In this document: positions 33,535 to 42,186 of the stretch, piece after piece | Layout: each line of letters begins with the position of its first letter | Position numbering within the stretch: position 1 is the first letter of the stretch | NCBI RefSeq assembly: GCF_900277125.1 | Contig: NZ_OPYN01000101.1 | Location: 1,401-52,255, forward strand | Origin: Pseudomonas inefficax | GTDB lineage: Bacteria > Pseudomonadota > Gammaproteobacteria > Pseudomonadales > Pseudomonadaceae | Direction: 5' to 3' | DNA: 50,855 nucleotides | Translations under genes and position numbers: made by a program | Notes under the pieces: model-generated | Told to the model about the DNA's origin: nothing | Seen by the model: only the letters and a program-made list of their open reading frames with translations | The model's database searches: none

Positions 33535-34839
33535 ATGAAGCCCACCGCTTCCGCCCAGCCACGCCGTGCCGCCGCCGCCGCGTTCATCGGCACCATGATC
33601 GAATGGTACGACTTCTACATCTACGCCACCGCCGCCGCCCTGGTGTTCGGCGCGCTGTTCTTCCCCTCCGACAACAGCCTGTTCAGCACCATGGCCGCGT
33701 TCGGCACCTTCGCCGTCGGCTTCTTCGCCCGGCCGCTGGGTGGCATCGTCTTCGGCCACGTGGGCGACCGTATCGGCCGCAAGAAGTCGCTGGTCATCAC
33801 CTTGCTGATGATGGGCATCGTCACCGTGTGCATCGGCCTGCTGCCAACTTACGCGCAGATCGGCGCCACCGCACCGGTGCTGCTGATCATCCTGCGGGTG
33901 ATCCAGGGCATCGCCGTTGGCGGCGAGTGGGGCGGGGCGGTACTGATGGCCGGCGAACACGCACCCAAGGGCCGGCGCAACTTCTTCGCCTCGTTCGCCC
34001 AGCTGGGCAGCCCGGCGGGCCTGATCCTATCGTTGCTGGCCTTCGGCGTGGTCACCCGCCTGCCGGAGGAAGACCTGATGAGCTGGGGCTGGCGCGTGCC
34101 GTTTCTGGCCAGCGCGCTGTTGCTGCTGGTGGGCCTGGCGATTCGCCTGGGGGTCAATGAGTCGCCCGAGTTCATTGCCAGCCGCGAGCAGGCGGCCAAA
34201 GCCCAGCGCAAGGAGCAGGCACCGGTACTGGAAGTGCTGCGCACCGCCTGGCGCCCGCTGCTGCTGTGCATCGGGGCCAATACCCTGGGGATCGCCGGGG
34301 TCTACTTCACCAACACGTTCATGATCAGCTACACCACTCAGCAGTTGCATCTGGAGCGCTCGCTGATCCTCGAATGCCTGTTCTTCGTGGCAATCATCCA
34401 GTTCTGCGTGCAGCCGTTGGCCGCGTGGCTGTCGGAAAAGCTCGGCGCCACCCGCTTCCTGGCCCTGGTCGCGCTGCTGGCGATGGCCTCGCCCTACCCG
34501 ATGTTCGTGCTGGTCAGCTCGGGCCAGGGCCCGTTGATCGTGCTCGGCATCGCCCTGGCCGCCGCGTGCATGGCGTCTTTCTACGCAGTGATCGCTGGCT
34601 ATGTCAGCGGCATGTTCGACACCCGCGTGCGCTACACCGCCATCTCCCTGGCCTACCAGATCTGTGGCGCCATCGCGGGCGGCCTGACCCCGCTGATCGG
34701 TACCTGGTTGGCCCACACCTTCACCGGCCAATGGTGGCCGATGGCGGTGTTCTACACCCTGATCGCAACCATTTCGCTGGTGTGCGTGCTCGCCCTGGCA
34801 CGCCAGTACGCCCGCAGCCAGCGCCTGGAACTGGCCTGA
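33535..34839 (+). CDS. MFS transporter, metabolite:H+ symporter (MHS) family
   Basis: A 434-residue, 12-helix carrier starting MKPTASAQPRR behind AAAGGAG. Helix 1 has IGTMIEWYDFYIYATAAALVF, the loop after helix 2 has GHVGDRIGRKKSLVITLLMMG (motif A), and helix 4 has RVIQGIAVGGEWGGAVLM, all diagnostic for the MHS (ShiA/ProP-like) family. It imports an organic acid or zwitterion with protons. First gene of a tight operon with an M20 amidohydrolase (30 bp) and an acetylpolyamine-amidohydrolase-like enzyme, so the substrate is probably an N-acylated or N-carbamoylated compound. Confidence 0.92.
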   Translation: MKPTASAQPRRAAAAAFIGTMIEWYDFYIYATAAALVFGALFFPSDNSLFSTMAAFGTFAVGFFARPLGGIVFGHVGDRIGRKKSLVITLLMMGIVTVCIGLLPTYAQIGATAPVLLIILRVIQGIAVGGEWGGAVLMAGEHAPKGRRNFFASFAQLGSPAGLILSLLAFGVVTRLPEEDLMSWGWRVPFLASALLLLVGLAIRLGVNESPEFIASREQAAKAQRKEQAPVLEVLRTAWRPLLLCIGANTLGIAGVYFTNTFMISYTTQQLHLERSLILECLFFVAIIQFCVQPLAAWLSEKLGATRFLALVALLAMASPYPMFVLVSSGQGPLIVLGIALAAACMASFYAVIAGYVSGMFDTRVRYTAISLAYQICGAIAGGLTPLIGTWLAHTFTGQWWPMAVFYTLIATISLVCVLALARQYARSQRLELA

Positions 34840-34869
34840 TCGAACCGCTTTTTTCTGGAGTACCCGCAC

Positions 34870-36111
34870 ATGTTGAAATGCAATGGCGAACGCCTGTGGG
34901 CGAGCCTGATGGCCATGGCCGAAATCGGCGCCACCGCCCGTGGCGGTAGCTGCCGCCTGGCGCTGAGCGACGAGGACAAGGCAGGCCGGGAACTGTTCAG
35001 CCATTGGTGCCGCGAAGCCGGGCTGATGCTGACTGTGGATGCCATCGGCAACCTGTTCGCCCGCCGCGCTGGCAGCGACCCCGATGCAGCGCCGGTGATG
35101 ATGGGCAGCCACCTGGACACCCAACCTGAGGGCGGCCGTTTCGATGGCGTCTATGGCGTGTTGGCCGGGCTGGAGGTGGTGCGCCGCCTCAACGACCTGA
35201 ACATTCACACCCGCAAACCGCTGGAAATAGCTGTCTGGACGAACGAGGAGGGCGCCCGCTTCACCCCGGCCATGTTCGGATCGGCGGTGTTCACCGGTAC
35301 CCTGGCACTGGACGAAGCGCTGGCCATTCGCGACGCCGATGGCATCAGCGTCGCTGACGAACTGCGACGCACCGGTTACGCCGGCCAACGCCCGCTGGGC
35401 GGCCCGGTCGATGCCTATTTCGAGGCGCATATCGAGCAAGGTCCGATCCTTGAAGACAACGCCAAGGCCATCGGCGTGGTCAGCGGCGGGCAGGCCATCC
35501 GATGGCTGGATGTCAGGGTCGAAGGCATGGCCGCGCATGCCGGTACCACGCCGATGCCGCTGCGCAAGGATGCCCTTTACGGTGCGGCACGGATGATCCA
35601 GGCGGTCGAGCAACTGGCTGCCGATTTTGCCCCTGAAGGCCTGACCACGGTGGGTGAACTGTCCATCGCCAAGTCTTCGCGCAACACCATTCCGGGGCTG
35701 CTGCAGTTCACCGTCGACTTGCGTCATCACCGGGATGAAGCCATCGAGGCGATGGAGCGTGACCTGACGTTGAAGCTGCAAGCCATCGCCGATCAGCGCG
35801 GGCTGCAGGTGCGTATCGAGCGCCACTGGGTCAGCCCGGCCACGCCATTCGATGCCGATTGTGTAGCCGCCGTGCAGCAGGCGGTGGACGGTCTCGGTTA
35901 TGCCCAGCAGTCCATCGTCAGCGGCGCCGGCCACGACGCCATCCTGCTGGCCCGCTACTGCCCGACAGCGATGGTGTTCATCCCCTGCGTCGGCGGCCTG
36001 AGCCACAACGAAGCCGAAGACGTGTTGCCCGAGGATGCCCGCCAAGGCGTCGACGTACTGCTCAACGCCGTGCTGGCCCGCGCCGAACAAGTCGAACAAG
36101 GAGAAGCCTGA
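34870..36111 (+). CDS. M20-family Zn-dependent amidohydrolase (N-carbamoyl-amino acid hydrolase/allantoate-type)
   Basis: 413 residues. Metal-binding residues include H81 (GSHLDTQPEGG), D92 (RFDGVYGV), the E126/E127 pair (TNEEGARF), the His in AHIEQGPILE and the C-terminal His in GGLSHNEAED. HAGTTPMPLRKDAL in the dimerisation domain is characteristic of the N-carbamoyl-L-amino acid hydrolase/allantoate amidohydrolase branch. It hydrolyses a carbamoyl or ureido group. Its stop overlaps the next start (TGATG), indicating translational coupling. The exact substrate cannot be told from sequence. Confidence 0.92.
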   Translation: MLKCNGERLWASLMAMAEIGATARGGSCRLALSDEDKAGRELFSHWCREAGLMLTVDAIGNLFARRAGSDPDAAPVMMGSHLDTQPEGGRFDGVYGVLAGLEVVRRLNDLNIHTRKPLEIAVWTNEEGARFTPAMFGSAVFTGTLALDEALAIRDADGISVADELRRTGYAGQRPLGGPVDAYFEAHIEQGPILEDNAKAIGVVSGGQAIRWLDVRVEGMAAHAGTTPMPLRKDALYGAARMIQAVEQLAADFAPEGLTTVGELSIAKSSRNTIPGLLQFTVDLRHHRDEAIEAMERDLTLKLQAIADQRGLQVRIERHWVSPATPFDADCVAAVQQAVDGLGYAQQSIVSGAGHDAILLARYCPTAMVFIPCVGGLSHNEAEDVLPEDARQGVDVLLNAVLARAEQVEQGEA

Positions 36112-37133
36112 TGCGTTGCTACTTCCACCCCGAACAGCTGCTGCACCACCCGCGCAGCTACTACTCGCGCGGCGCCATGCGCACCCCGCAGGAAGTCCCC
36201 GAACGCGCCCAGCGCCTGCTGCAGGCCGCCAAGGATTTGGGCTTTGACATCCGCCAGCCTGAGGACGCCGGCCTCGAACCGCTCAAAGCTGTGCATGGCG
36301 AGGCCTACCTGGCCTTCCTCGAAGAGGCCCATGTGCGCTGGAAGGAAGTGCCCGAGGACTGGGGCGACGAAGTCATGTCCAACATCTTCGTGCGTGAACC
36401 CAACGCCCTGCGCGGCATCCTCGCCCAGGCCGGGCGTTACCTGGCTGATGGCAGCTGCCCTGTGGGCGAAAACACCTGGCGCTCGGCCTATTGGTCTGCG
36501 CAAAGCGCGGTGGCCGGTGCCAAGGCCATTCTCGACGGCGAGCCGGCGGCCTATGCCTTGTGCCGGCCACCGGGGCACCATGCGCGGTTCGATGCGGCGG
36601 GCGGTTTCTGCTACATCAACAACGCCGCTGTCGCCGCGCAGGCCTTGCGCAGCCGCTACAGCCGCGTGGCCATCCTCGATACCGACATGCACCATGGGCA
36701 AGGGATTCAGGAGATCTTCTACGACCGTCGGGATGTGCTGTATGTGTCGGTGCACGGCGACCCCACCAACTTCTACCCGGGTGTGGCCGGGTTCGCGGAC
36801 GAGCGTGGCAGCGGTGTGGGGGAGGGGTACAACCTGAACTTGCCGATGGCGCATGGGGCTAGCGAAGCGGACTTCATGAGCCAGCTGGAGATCGCGCTGG
36901 CGGCGGTTAAGGACTTTGGCGCCGAGGTGCTGGTGTTGTCGCTGGGGTTCGATATCTATGAGCTCGACCCGCAGAGCAAGGTAGCGGTGACGACTGAAGG
37001 GTTTGCAGTATTGGGCGAGCGGATTCGGGCGTTGCGCCTGCCGTGCTTGATCGTGCAGGAAGGGGGATATCACCTGGAGAGCCTGGAGGCGAATGCGCAG
37101 GCGTTTTTTGCTGGCAAGGCGGAATGGCGATAA
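36111..37133 (+). CDS. Histone-deacetylase superfamily, acetylpolyamine amidohydrolase-like
   Basis: A 340-residue zinc enzyme. The HDAC fold residues align with the acetylpolyamine amidohydrolases: H156/H157 (PPGHHARFD), zinc ligands D192 and H194 (LDTDMHHGQG) and D281 (LGFDIYELDP), and the transition-state Tyr in QEGGYHLE. MRCYFHPEQLLHHPRSYYSRG matches the family N terminus. It should deacetylate acetylputrescine, acetylcadaverine or related acylated amines. The ATG at 36111 shares its A with the preceding TGA. The N-terminal frame opening at 35859 is an artefact. Confidence 0.93.
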   Translation: MRCYFHPEQLLHHPRSYYSRGAMRTPQEVPERAQRLLQAAKDLGFDIRQPEDAGLEPLKAVHGEAYLAFLEEAHVRWKEVPEDWGDEVMSNIFVREPNALRGILAQAGRYLADGSCPVGENTWRSAYWSAQSAVAGAKAILDGEPAAYALCRPPGHHARFDAAGGFCYINNAAVAAQALRSRYSRVAILDTDMHHGQGIQEIFYDRRDVLYVSVHGDPTNFYPGVAGFADERGSGVGEGYNLNLPMAHGASEADFMSQLEIALAAVKDFGAEVLVLSLGFDIYELDPQSKVAVTTEGFAVLGERIRALRLPCLIVQEGGYHLESLEANAQAFFAGKAEWR

Positions 37134-37158
37134 GTAGTGTCGGGGCTGACAGGTGCTT

Positions 37159-37459
37159 GCCATGACAGTTTCAGCGCCTATGAGATCGAGCGCCGCCCGC
37201 GCGGCGCTTCGCAGCACAAGGCTGCTCCTACATCTGTTTCGGGCCAATTATTCCTGTGCCTGGTGGGTTGCAGCCTTGGTGCATGACTGGAGATGGATGA
37301 AAAGCAGCAAAGCAACCTTCGATATCGAATGGAACAAACAAGGCGGGCAGAGGTGACCTCACAGGAGTGACTGGCCCGAAACAGATGTAGGAGCAGCCTT
37401 GTGCTGCGAAGCGCCGCGCGGGCGGCGCTCGATCTCACAGGCGCTGAAACTGTCATGGC
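37159..37459. repeat. 301-bp palindromic element: 88-bp inverted arms with embedded family B REPs
   Basis: Arms 37159-37246 and 37372-37459 are reverse complements over 88 bp with one mismatch (37180 A versus 37438 C). Each arm carries a family B REP core joined to a GCGCCGCCCGCGCGGCGC block not seen in other REPs here, plus a non-REP outer segment starting GCCATGACAGTTTCAGCG. The 125-bp centre (37247-37371) is unique in the window and has no gene. The element almost fills the 343-bp convergent gap after 37133. It looks like a MITE- or BIME-like unit. Confidence 0.9.
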
Positions 37460-37476
37460 GAACACCCCGCAGCCCG

Positions 37477-38901
37477 TTACACCCCACCCCGCCGCACATG
37501 CTTCACCAGCACCTTCTCCAGCAACTCCCACATCGCCGGCTCGGTACTGAATGCCACATTGAACCGCATCCACCCGGTCGCCTTGGCATCGACCATGAAC
37601 AACTGCCCGGGCCCGAGCATGATGCCTTTCTCCAGCGCATCATCCAGCAACGCGGCGCTGTCTGGAATCGCCGGGTGCCGGGTCCAGATATACATTCCTT
37701 CATCCGACTCGGTGAACAGCTCGAAGCCCAACCGATGCAGGTGCCGGCCAACTTCCTGGTGCGCCTCGGCCAAACGCTGGCGCAGGCGCTTGAGGTGCTT
37801 GCGCCAGCGCCCGTCGATGATCGCGGCATACACCACGCGCTCCATCACCTGCGAGGTGGTCAGGCCCGAGCGCATCTTCAGGTGCAGCAACTTCTGCATC
37901 AGCTCGGGGTTGGCCAGCATGTAGCCGACCCGCACATTGGGCGAAATGCTCTTGGAGTAGCTGCCCACATACACCACCTGCTGCAGGTGGTCGAGGCTGG
38001 CCAGGCACGGCTGTGGTTCGGCGACCATGTCGGCGTACAGGTTGTTCTCCACCAGGCGGAAGCCGTGCTGGCTGGCCAGTTGCAACAGGCGGTGCAACTG
38101 CGGCAGCGGGGTGCGCGAGCAGGTCGGGCTGTGCAGGTGCGGCTGGGTGAAGAACGCAGTGGGGCGGTGATGGGTGAGTAACTGCTCCAGCTGGTTCAGG
38201 TCGTAGCCGGCCGGCGTGCGCGGCACGCCGACCAGGGTCGCGCCCTGAGTGCGCAGGATGCTCATCAGGTTGGGGTAGCCGGGGTCGTCCACCAGCACCA
38301 CATCGCCCGGGCGCACCAGGGTGCGCGCGGCCAGGTCCAGGGCCTGGCTGGCGCCATGGGTGAGCATCAGCTGCGCCGGGTTGGCAACGATCGACAGTTC
38401 CTGCTGCAGGTTCTGTGCGGTCAGGGCACGCAGCTCCATCAGGCCCATGGGGTCGCCATAGCCCGACAGCTCCAGCGGGCTGCCGGCCACCTGGCGCAAG
38501 CCACGGCGCAGGCCGTCTTCGTACATCCAGTCGTTGGGCAGCCAGCCGCACCCCGGCTTGAACGGCAACTGGCGGATTTCGAAGATCTGCTGCAGGTACC
38601 ACTCGGAGTTGAACGTTGGTCGACTGGTATCGGCCTCGGCGTTGTGCGGGTCGAGCAGTTCGCCGGCCGCGCGGTTGACGAAGAACCCCGCATTGCCCCG
38701 GCTCACCAGCAGGCCCTGGGCGACCAGACGGTCGTAGGCCTCGACCACGGTGAAGGTGCTCACCGAATAGCTCGCGGCAAAGGCGCGGATCGAGGGGACC
38801 TTGGCGCCTGGCTTGAGGGTCTGGTTGTCGATCAGCTCGCGCAGCCCGTCGATGATCTGGTTCACCAGCGGGGTCGAGGAGTCTGGATGTAATTCGAACA
38901 T
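37477..38901 (-). CDS. MocR-type regulator (GntR HTH fused to PLP aminotransferase domain)
   Basis: 474 residues. GntR-type winged HTH at about 10-75 (TPLVNQIIDGLRELIDNQTLKPGAKVPSIR, then STFTVVEAYDRL), followed by a type I aminotransferase-like domain with the PLP lysine K317 in SYSKSISPN and HSPTCSRTPLP in place of the more usual NPTG-like segment. MocR proteins sense amino acids or vitamers through PLP chemistry. Divergent from a GabP-like permease gene across 323 bp and its likely regulator, as GabR-type proteins are for GABA genes. Confidence 0.93.
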   Translation of the reverse strand: MFELHPDSSTPLVNQIIDGLRELIDNQTLKPGAKVPSIRAFAASYSVSTFTVVEAYDRLVAQGLLVSRGNAGFFVNRAAGELLDPHNAEADTSRPTFNSEWYLQQIFEIRQLPFKPGCGWLPNDWMYEDGLRRGLRQVAGSPLELSGYGDPMGLMELRALTAQNLQQELSIVANPAQLMLTHGASQALDLAARTLVRPGDVVLVDDPGYPNLMSILRTQGATLVGVPRTPAGYDLNQLEQLLTHHRPTAFFTQPHLHSPTCSRTPLPQLHRLLQLASQHGFRLVENNLYADMVAEPQPCLASLDHLQQVVYVGSYSKSISPNVRVGYMLANPELMQKLLHLKMRSGLTTSQVMERVVYAAIIDGRWRKHLKRLRQRLAEAHQEVGRHLHRLGFELFTESDEGMYIWTRHPAIPDSAALLDDALEKGIMLGPGQLFMVDAKATGWMRFNVAFSTEPAMWELLEKVLVKHVRRGGV

Positions 38902-39021
38902 TCGGGGCCTTCAGGGTGCGTATCGCCCGGCGTTTGCAAGGTGTATTGCATGGGCGACCTGTACAGTGCAGTGCGAGATTCATGCCACTGTGCATGGCTC
39001 TCTGCGTCGGACATTTTTACA

Positions 39022-39046
39022 TTAGGTGTCAGATATCGCCACCTAA
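39022..39046. promoter_or_regulatory. 7-bp inverted repeat, candidate operator
   Basis: TTAGGTG (39022-39028) and CACCTAA (39040-39046) with an 11-bp spacer, in the 323-bp gap between the MocR gene and the permease gene. The centre-to-centre distance of about two helical turns suits a dimeric regulator. The CTGTACAGTGCAG stretch near 38958-38970 is another candidate site. No other feature is visible in the gap. Confidence 0.4.
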
Positions 39047-39224
39047 AGCATGTTCAGTTCGCTCCAGGCGCCTGCCCTGGGGCGCGTCAGCAGGCCGCCA
39101 TGGAAGGCCTGCGTGTGTTCGCTCACACCATCCTGCGCGCATTAGCACTGATGTACGTGAAACCGCCAGCCATCGGGGTTTCACAGTTTTCCTTGGATAA
39201 AAAGAAGCACGGGGTACACAACTG

Positions 39225-40634
39225 ATGGACGCAACATCCACAACCACCACCGCGAAAAGCGGGCACGAGAGCAAACTCAGTGCCTCGCTCAAGTCGCGCC
39301 ACCTGACGATGATGTCGATCGCCGGGGTTATCGGCGGCGCCTTGTTCGTCGGTTCCGGCAGCGTGATTCACAGCGCCGGCCCAGCTGCTGTGCTGGCCTA
39401 CCTGGCAGGCGGCATCCTGGTGGTACTGATCATGCGCATGCTGGGTGAAATGGCGACTTCCTCGCCAGACACCGGTTCGTTCTCCACCTATGCCGATCGC
39501 GCCATCGGCCGTTGGGCCGGTTTCACCATCGGCTGGCTGTACTGGTGGTACTGGGTGATCCTCATGGCCTGGGAAGCTTATGTGGCGGGCAAGATCCTGC
39601 ATGGTTTCTTCCCCGACGTCAGCGTCAACGTGTTCGTACTGGCCACGACCCTTCTGCTGATCACCGTCAACTTCTTCAACGTCAAGCACTACGGTGAATT
39701 CGAGTTCTGGTTTGCCTTGATCAAGGTGATCGCGATCGTCTGCTTCCTGATCGTGTGTACCGCTGCCGTGCTGAATATCTGGCAGTTCGGTGAAGTGCGT
39801 GGCATCAGTCACCTCACCGCAGAAGGGTTCATGCCCAACGGCATCACCACCGTGATCGGTGCCTTGCTCGGGGTCATGTTTGCCTTCCTCGGCGCGGAGA
39901 TCGTCACCATCGCAGCTTCCGAAGCCAAGGACCCGGCCGCGCAGATCGTCAAGGCGACCAACTCGGTGGTCTGGCGTGTGTGCCTGTTCTACGTGGGTTC
40001 GATCTTCCTGATCGTCTGCCTGGTGCCGTGGAATGACCCGCACCTGGGCGTTTCCGGTTATGGCGCCTACCGCCGCACCCTGGAGCTGCTGGGCGTGCCG
40101 TATGCCGAGCTGCTGATGAACTTCGTGGTGCTGACCTCGGTGAGCAGCTGCCTGATCTCGGGCCACTACACTGCTTCGCGCATGCTGTTCTCCCTGGCCC
40201 AGCGTGGCGACGCGCCGTCGTTCTTCAAGATCACCCGCGCCGGCACCGGTGTACCGGTATACGCGATCATGGGTTCGTGCGCGGTGGCCGTGGTGTGTGC
40301 GCTGATCAACTTCAGCGAGACCCTGCGCCCGAAAGACGTGCTGGAAACCCTGATGAACACCACCGGCATGATCGCTCTGCTGGTGTACCTGGTGATTGCC
40401 TTCTCGCAGCTGCGCATGCGCCGCAAGCTGATTGCCGAAGGCAAGGAAGTACGCCTGAAGATGTGGCTGTTCCCATGGCTGACCTACCTGGTGATCGCGT
40501 TCATCGTGGTCGCCCTGGTGACCATGGCCTTCATGCCTGACTACCAGATCCTGGTGATCTCCACCGGTATCGCCGCGGCAATCGTGGTGGCGATGGGTGT
40601 GGTGCACCAGATCCGTTCTGGCAAGCAGCACTAA
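39225..40634 (+). CDS. GabP-like amino acid permease (APC family)
   Basis: A 469-residue permease with 12 helices, very similar in pattern to E. coli GabP: LKSRHLTMMSIAGVIGGALFVGSG near 22-45, PDTGSFSTYADRAIGRWAGFTIGWLYWWYWV, and the FLGAEIVTIAASEAKDP motif. It imports GABA or a related amino acid with protons. Divergent from a MocR regulator. Followed by a strong terminator hairpin at 40652-40684, so monocistronic. The substrate may differ from GABA, as the family is broad. Confidence 0.92.
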   Translation: MDATSTTTTAKSGHESKLSASLKSRHLTMMSIAGVIGGALFVGSGSVIHSAGPAAVLAYLAGGILVVLIMRMLGEMATSSPDTGSFSTYADRAIGRWAGFTIGWLYWWYWVILMAWEAYVAGKILHGFFPDVSVNVFVLATTLLLITVNFFNVKHYGEFEFWFALIKVIAIVCFLIVCTAAVLNIWQFGEVRGISHLTAEGFMPNGITTVIGALLGVMFAFLGAEIVTIAASEAKDPAAQIVKATNSVVWRVCLFYVGSIFLIVCLVPWNDPHLGVSGYGAYRRTLELLGVPYAELLMNFVVLTSVSSCLISGHYTASRMLFSLAQRGDAPSFFKITRAGTGVPVYAIMGSCAVAVVCALINFSETLRPKDVLETLMNTTGMIALLVYLVIAFSQLRMRRKLIAEGKEVRLKMWLFPWLTYLVIAFIVVALVTMAFMPDYQILVISTGIAAAIVVAMGVVHQIRSGKQH

Positions 40635-40651
40635 GCGTCACTCGCTTCTTG

Positions 40652-40684
40652 AAACGGCCGGCTCCCTCGGGGACCCGGCCGTTT
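40652..40684 (+). terminator. Rho-independent-type terminator hairpin after the permease gene
   Basis: AAACGGCCGG (40652-40661) and CCGGCCGTTT (40675-40684) form a perfect 10-bp stem with a 13-base loop, 18 bp after the stop. The following T-tract is short, merging with TTT of the stem end. Confidence 0.75.
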
Positions 40685-40703
40685 CGCGTTGTTGGCCAGG
40701 TTT

Positions 40704-40820
40704 TGTGGGAGCGGCCTTGTGTCGCGAAAGGGCTGCAAAGCAGCCCCAGGATGTCTGCAACACTGGAGAACCATGGGGCCGCCTTGCGGCCCTTTCGCGA
40801 CACAAGGCCGCTCCCACAAG
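40704..40820. repeat. Family A REP doublet
   Basis: Forward GGAGCGGCCTTGTGTCGCGA with hairpin, spacer, and inverted mate. The long ORF opening at 40597 that runs into tam translates this repeat and is not the gene's start. Confidence 0.92.
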
Positions 40821-40893
40821 GACCGCGTCAGACCTATCAGAACAGTGCAGATGGCAATATGCTGAACACATTGCCCGCCCAGAGGAGCTTCAC

Positions 40894-41670
40894 ATGGCCT
40901 GGTCCGCCACCCAATATTCCCTGTTCGAAGACGAGCGCACCCGCGCCGTGCGCGACCTGCTCGCCGCTGTGCCGCCACGCCCGGTCCGCCACGCCACCGA
41001 CCTGGGCTGTGGCCCTGGCAATTCCACCGAGGTGCTGCTGCAACGTTACCCGGATGCCCAGGTGACGGCCCTGGACAGCGACCCGGACATGATCGACAAG
41101 GCCCGCGAGCGCAAACGGCTTTGCATCCCCCGCGTGCGCATGGTCATCGGTGACATTGCCGGCTGGTCCGCCCCCGAACCGCAGGACCTGATCCTGGCCA
41201 ACGCCTCGCTGCAATGGGTACCCGACCACGCCTCGCTGTACCCGCACCTGGTGCGCCAGCTGAGCGAGGGTGCCAGCCTGGCCGTGCAGACTCCCGACAA
41301 CCTCGACGAGCCGGCCCACCGTCAATTGCGCGAGATCGCCAGCCAAGGCCCTTGGGCAACGAAGTTTGCCGATTTCCAGCTGCCGCCGCGGCACAACGCA
41401 GCGTTCTACTACGACCTGCTCAGCCCGCTGTGCGCGCGCGTGGATGTTTGGCGCACCACCTATCACCACCCGCTGATGGGCGGTGCTGAGGCGGTGGTGG
41501 AATGGTTCAAGGGTTCGGCGCTGAGGCCGTATCTGGCCAGGCTCGATGAACGGGAGCAGGCCGACTTCCTGCAGATGTACCTGCAAGCCATGCAGCGCGA
41601 CTATCCGCCGGCCAGCGACGGCAAGGTGCTGTTGCCGTTCCCGCGCTTGTTCGTGGTCGCTACCCGCTAG
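40894..41670 (+). CDS. tam: Trans-aconitate 2-methyltransferase
   Basis: A 258-residue SAM-dependent methyltransferase. DLGCGPGNSTEVLL (36-49) is the SAM motif I. The N terminus MAWSATQYSLFEDERTRAVRDLL, the block NASLQWVPDH, and WWx-like VEWFKGSALRPYL near 208-220 match Tam closely. It methylates trans-aconitate, a citrate-cycle inhibitor formed by isomerisation. ATG at 40894 follows GAGGAG. The last 11 bp overlap the convergent DUF2784 gene. Confidence 0.92.
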   Translation: MAWSATQYSLFEDERTRAVRDLLAAVPPRPVRHATDLGCGPGNSTEVLLQRYPDAQVTALDSDPDMIDKARERKRLCIPRVRMVIGDIAGWSAPEPQDLILANASLQWVPDHASLYPHLVRQLSEGASLAVQTPDNLDEPAHRQLREIASQGPWATKFADFQLPPRHNAAFYYDLLSPLCARVDVWRTTYHHPLMGGAEAVVEWFKGSALRPYLARLDEREQADFLQMYLQAMQRDYPPASDGKVLLPFPRLFVVATR

Positions 41671-42031
41671 GTCGGCGCCAACGCCAGGCCACGTAACTGT
41701 AGATGCCGAGGTTGAGCAGCAGCACGAAAGTGCCTAGCAGCAGCTGGAGGTGCGGGGTCAGCCCGGCGGGGTAGATCAACGGCCAGATGTAGTGCTCGAC
41801 GAAGCCACCCTGGTAGCCCGCGTCACCGGCCGCGCTGCGCATGCGGTTTTCCCAGGTGGTCAGCGGGCAACCCAGGTGCAGGCACTCCACCGCCAGGCCC
41901 CAGGCCAGGGCTGGCAGGTGCAGCAGCAGGGCAGGGCGCCAGCGCAGCACCAGCAGGCCGCCGAACAGCACCAGCAGGATGAAGGCCAGGTGCAGCAGCA
42001 CCAGGGTGTCGGCGGCCAGGCGGTAGAGCAT
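41660..42031 (-). CDS. DUF2784 family membrane protein
   Basis: 123 residues, four predicted helices. MLYRLAADTLVLLHLAFILLVLFGGLLVLR, VECLHLGCPLTTWENRMR and a C-terminal helix are characteristic of DUF2784 small inner-membrane proteins. Function unknown. Its 3' end overlaps the tail of tam by 11 bp in convergent orientation. Confidence 0.9.
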   Translation of the reverse strand: MLYRLAADTLVLLHLAFILLVLFGGLLVLRWRPALLLHLPALAWGLAVECLHLGCPLTTWENRMRSAAGDAGYQGGFVEHYIWPLIYPAGLTPHLQLLLGTFVLLLNLGIYSYVAWRWRRPSG

Positions 42032-42079
42032 GGGAGGTTGGCTTGAGGATTGAGGTTATCCCAGCATAGCTGGTTGCTT

Positions 42080-42184
42080 GTGCCGGCCTCTTCGCGGGCT
42101 TGCCCGCTCCCACAGGTACTGCGCAGCACTCAAACCTGTGGTGATCCTGTGGGAGCGGGCGTGCCCGCGAAGAGGCCGGCACAG
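42080..42184. repeat. Family C REP doublet with GAGGCCGGCAC extensions
   Basis: Inverted (TTCGCGGGCTTGCCCGCTCC) and forward (GGAGCGGGCGTGCCCGCGAA) copies, each extended by a TGCCGGCCTC/GAGGCCGGCA arm, giving a long potential hairpin between two same-strand genes. Confidence 0.9.
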
Positions 42185-42186
42185 GC

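Noticed and set aside
34027..36099. 690-residue minus-strand ORF opposite the MHS/M20 genes
   Set aside because: Antisense shadow; the plus strand has catalytic motifs and translational coupling.
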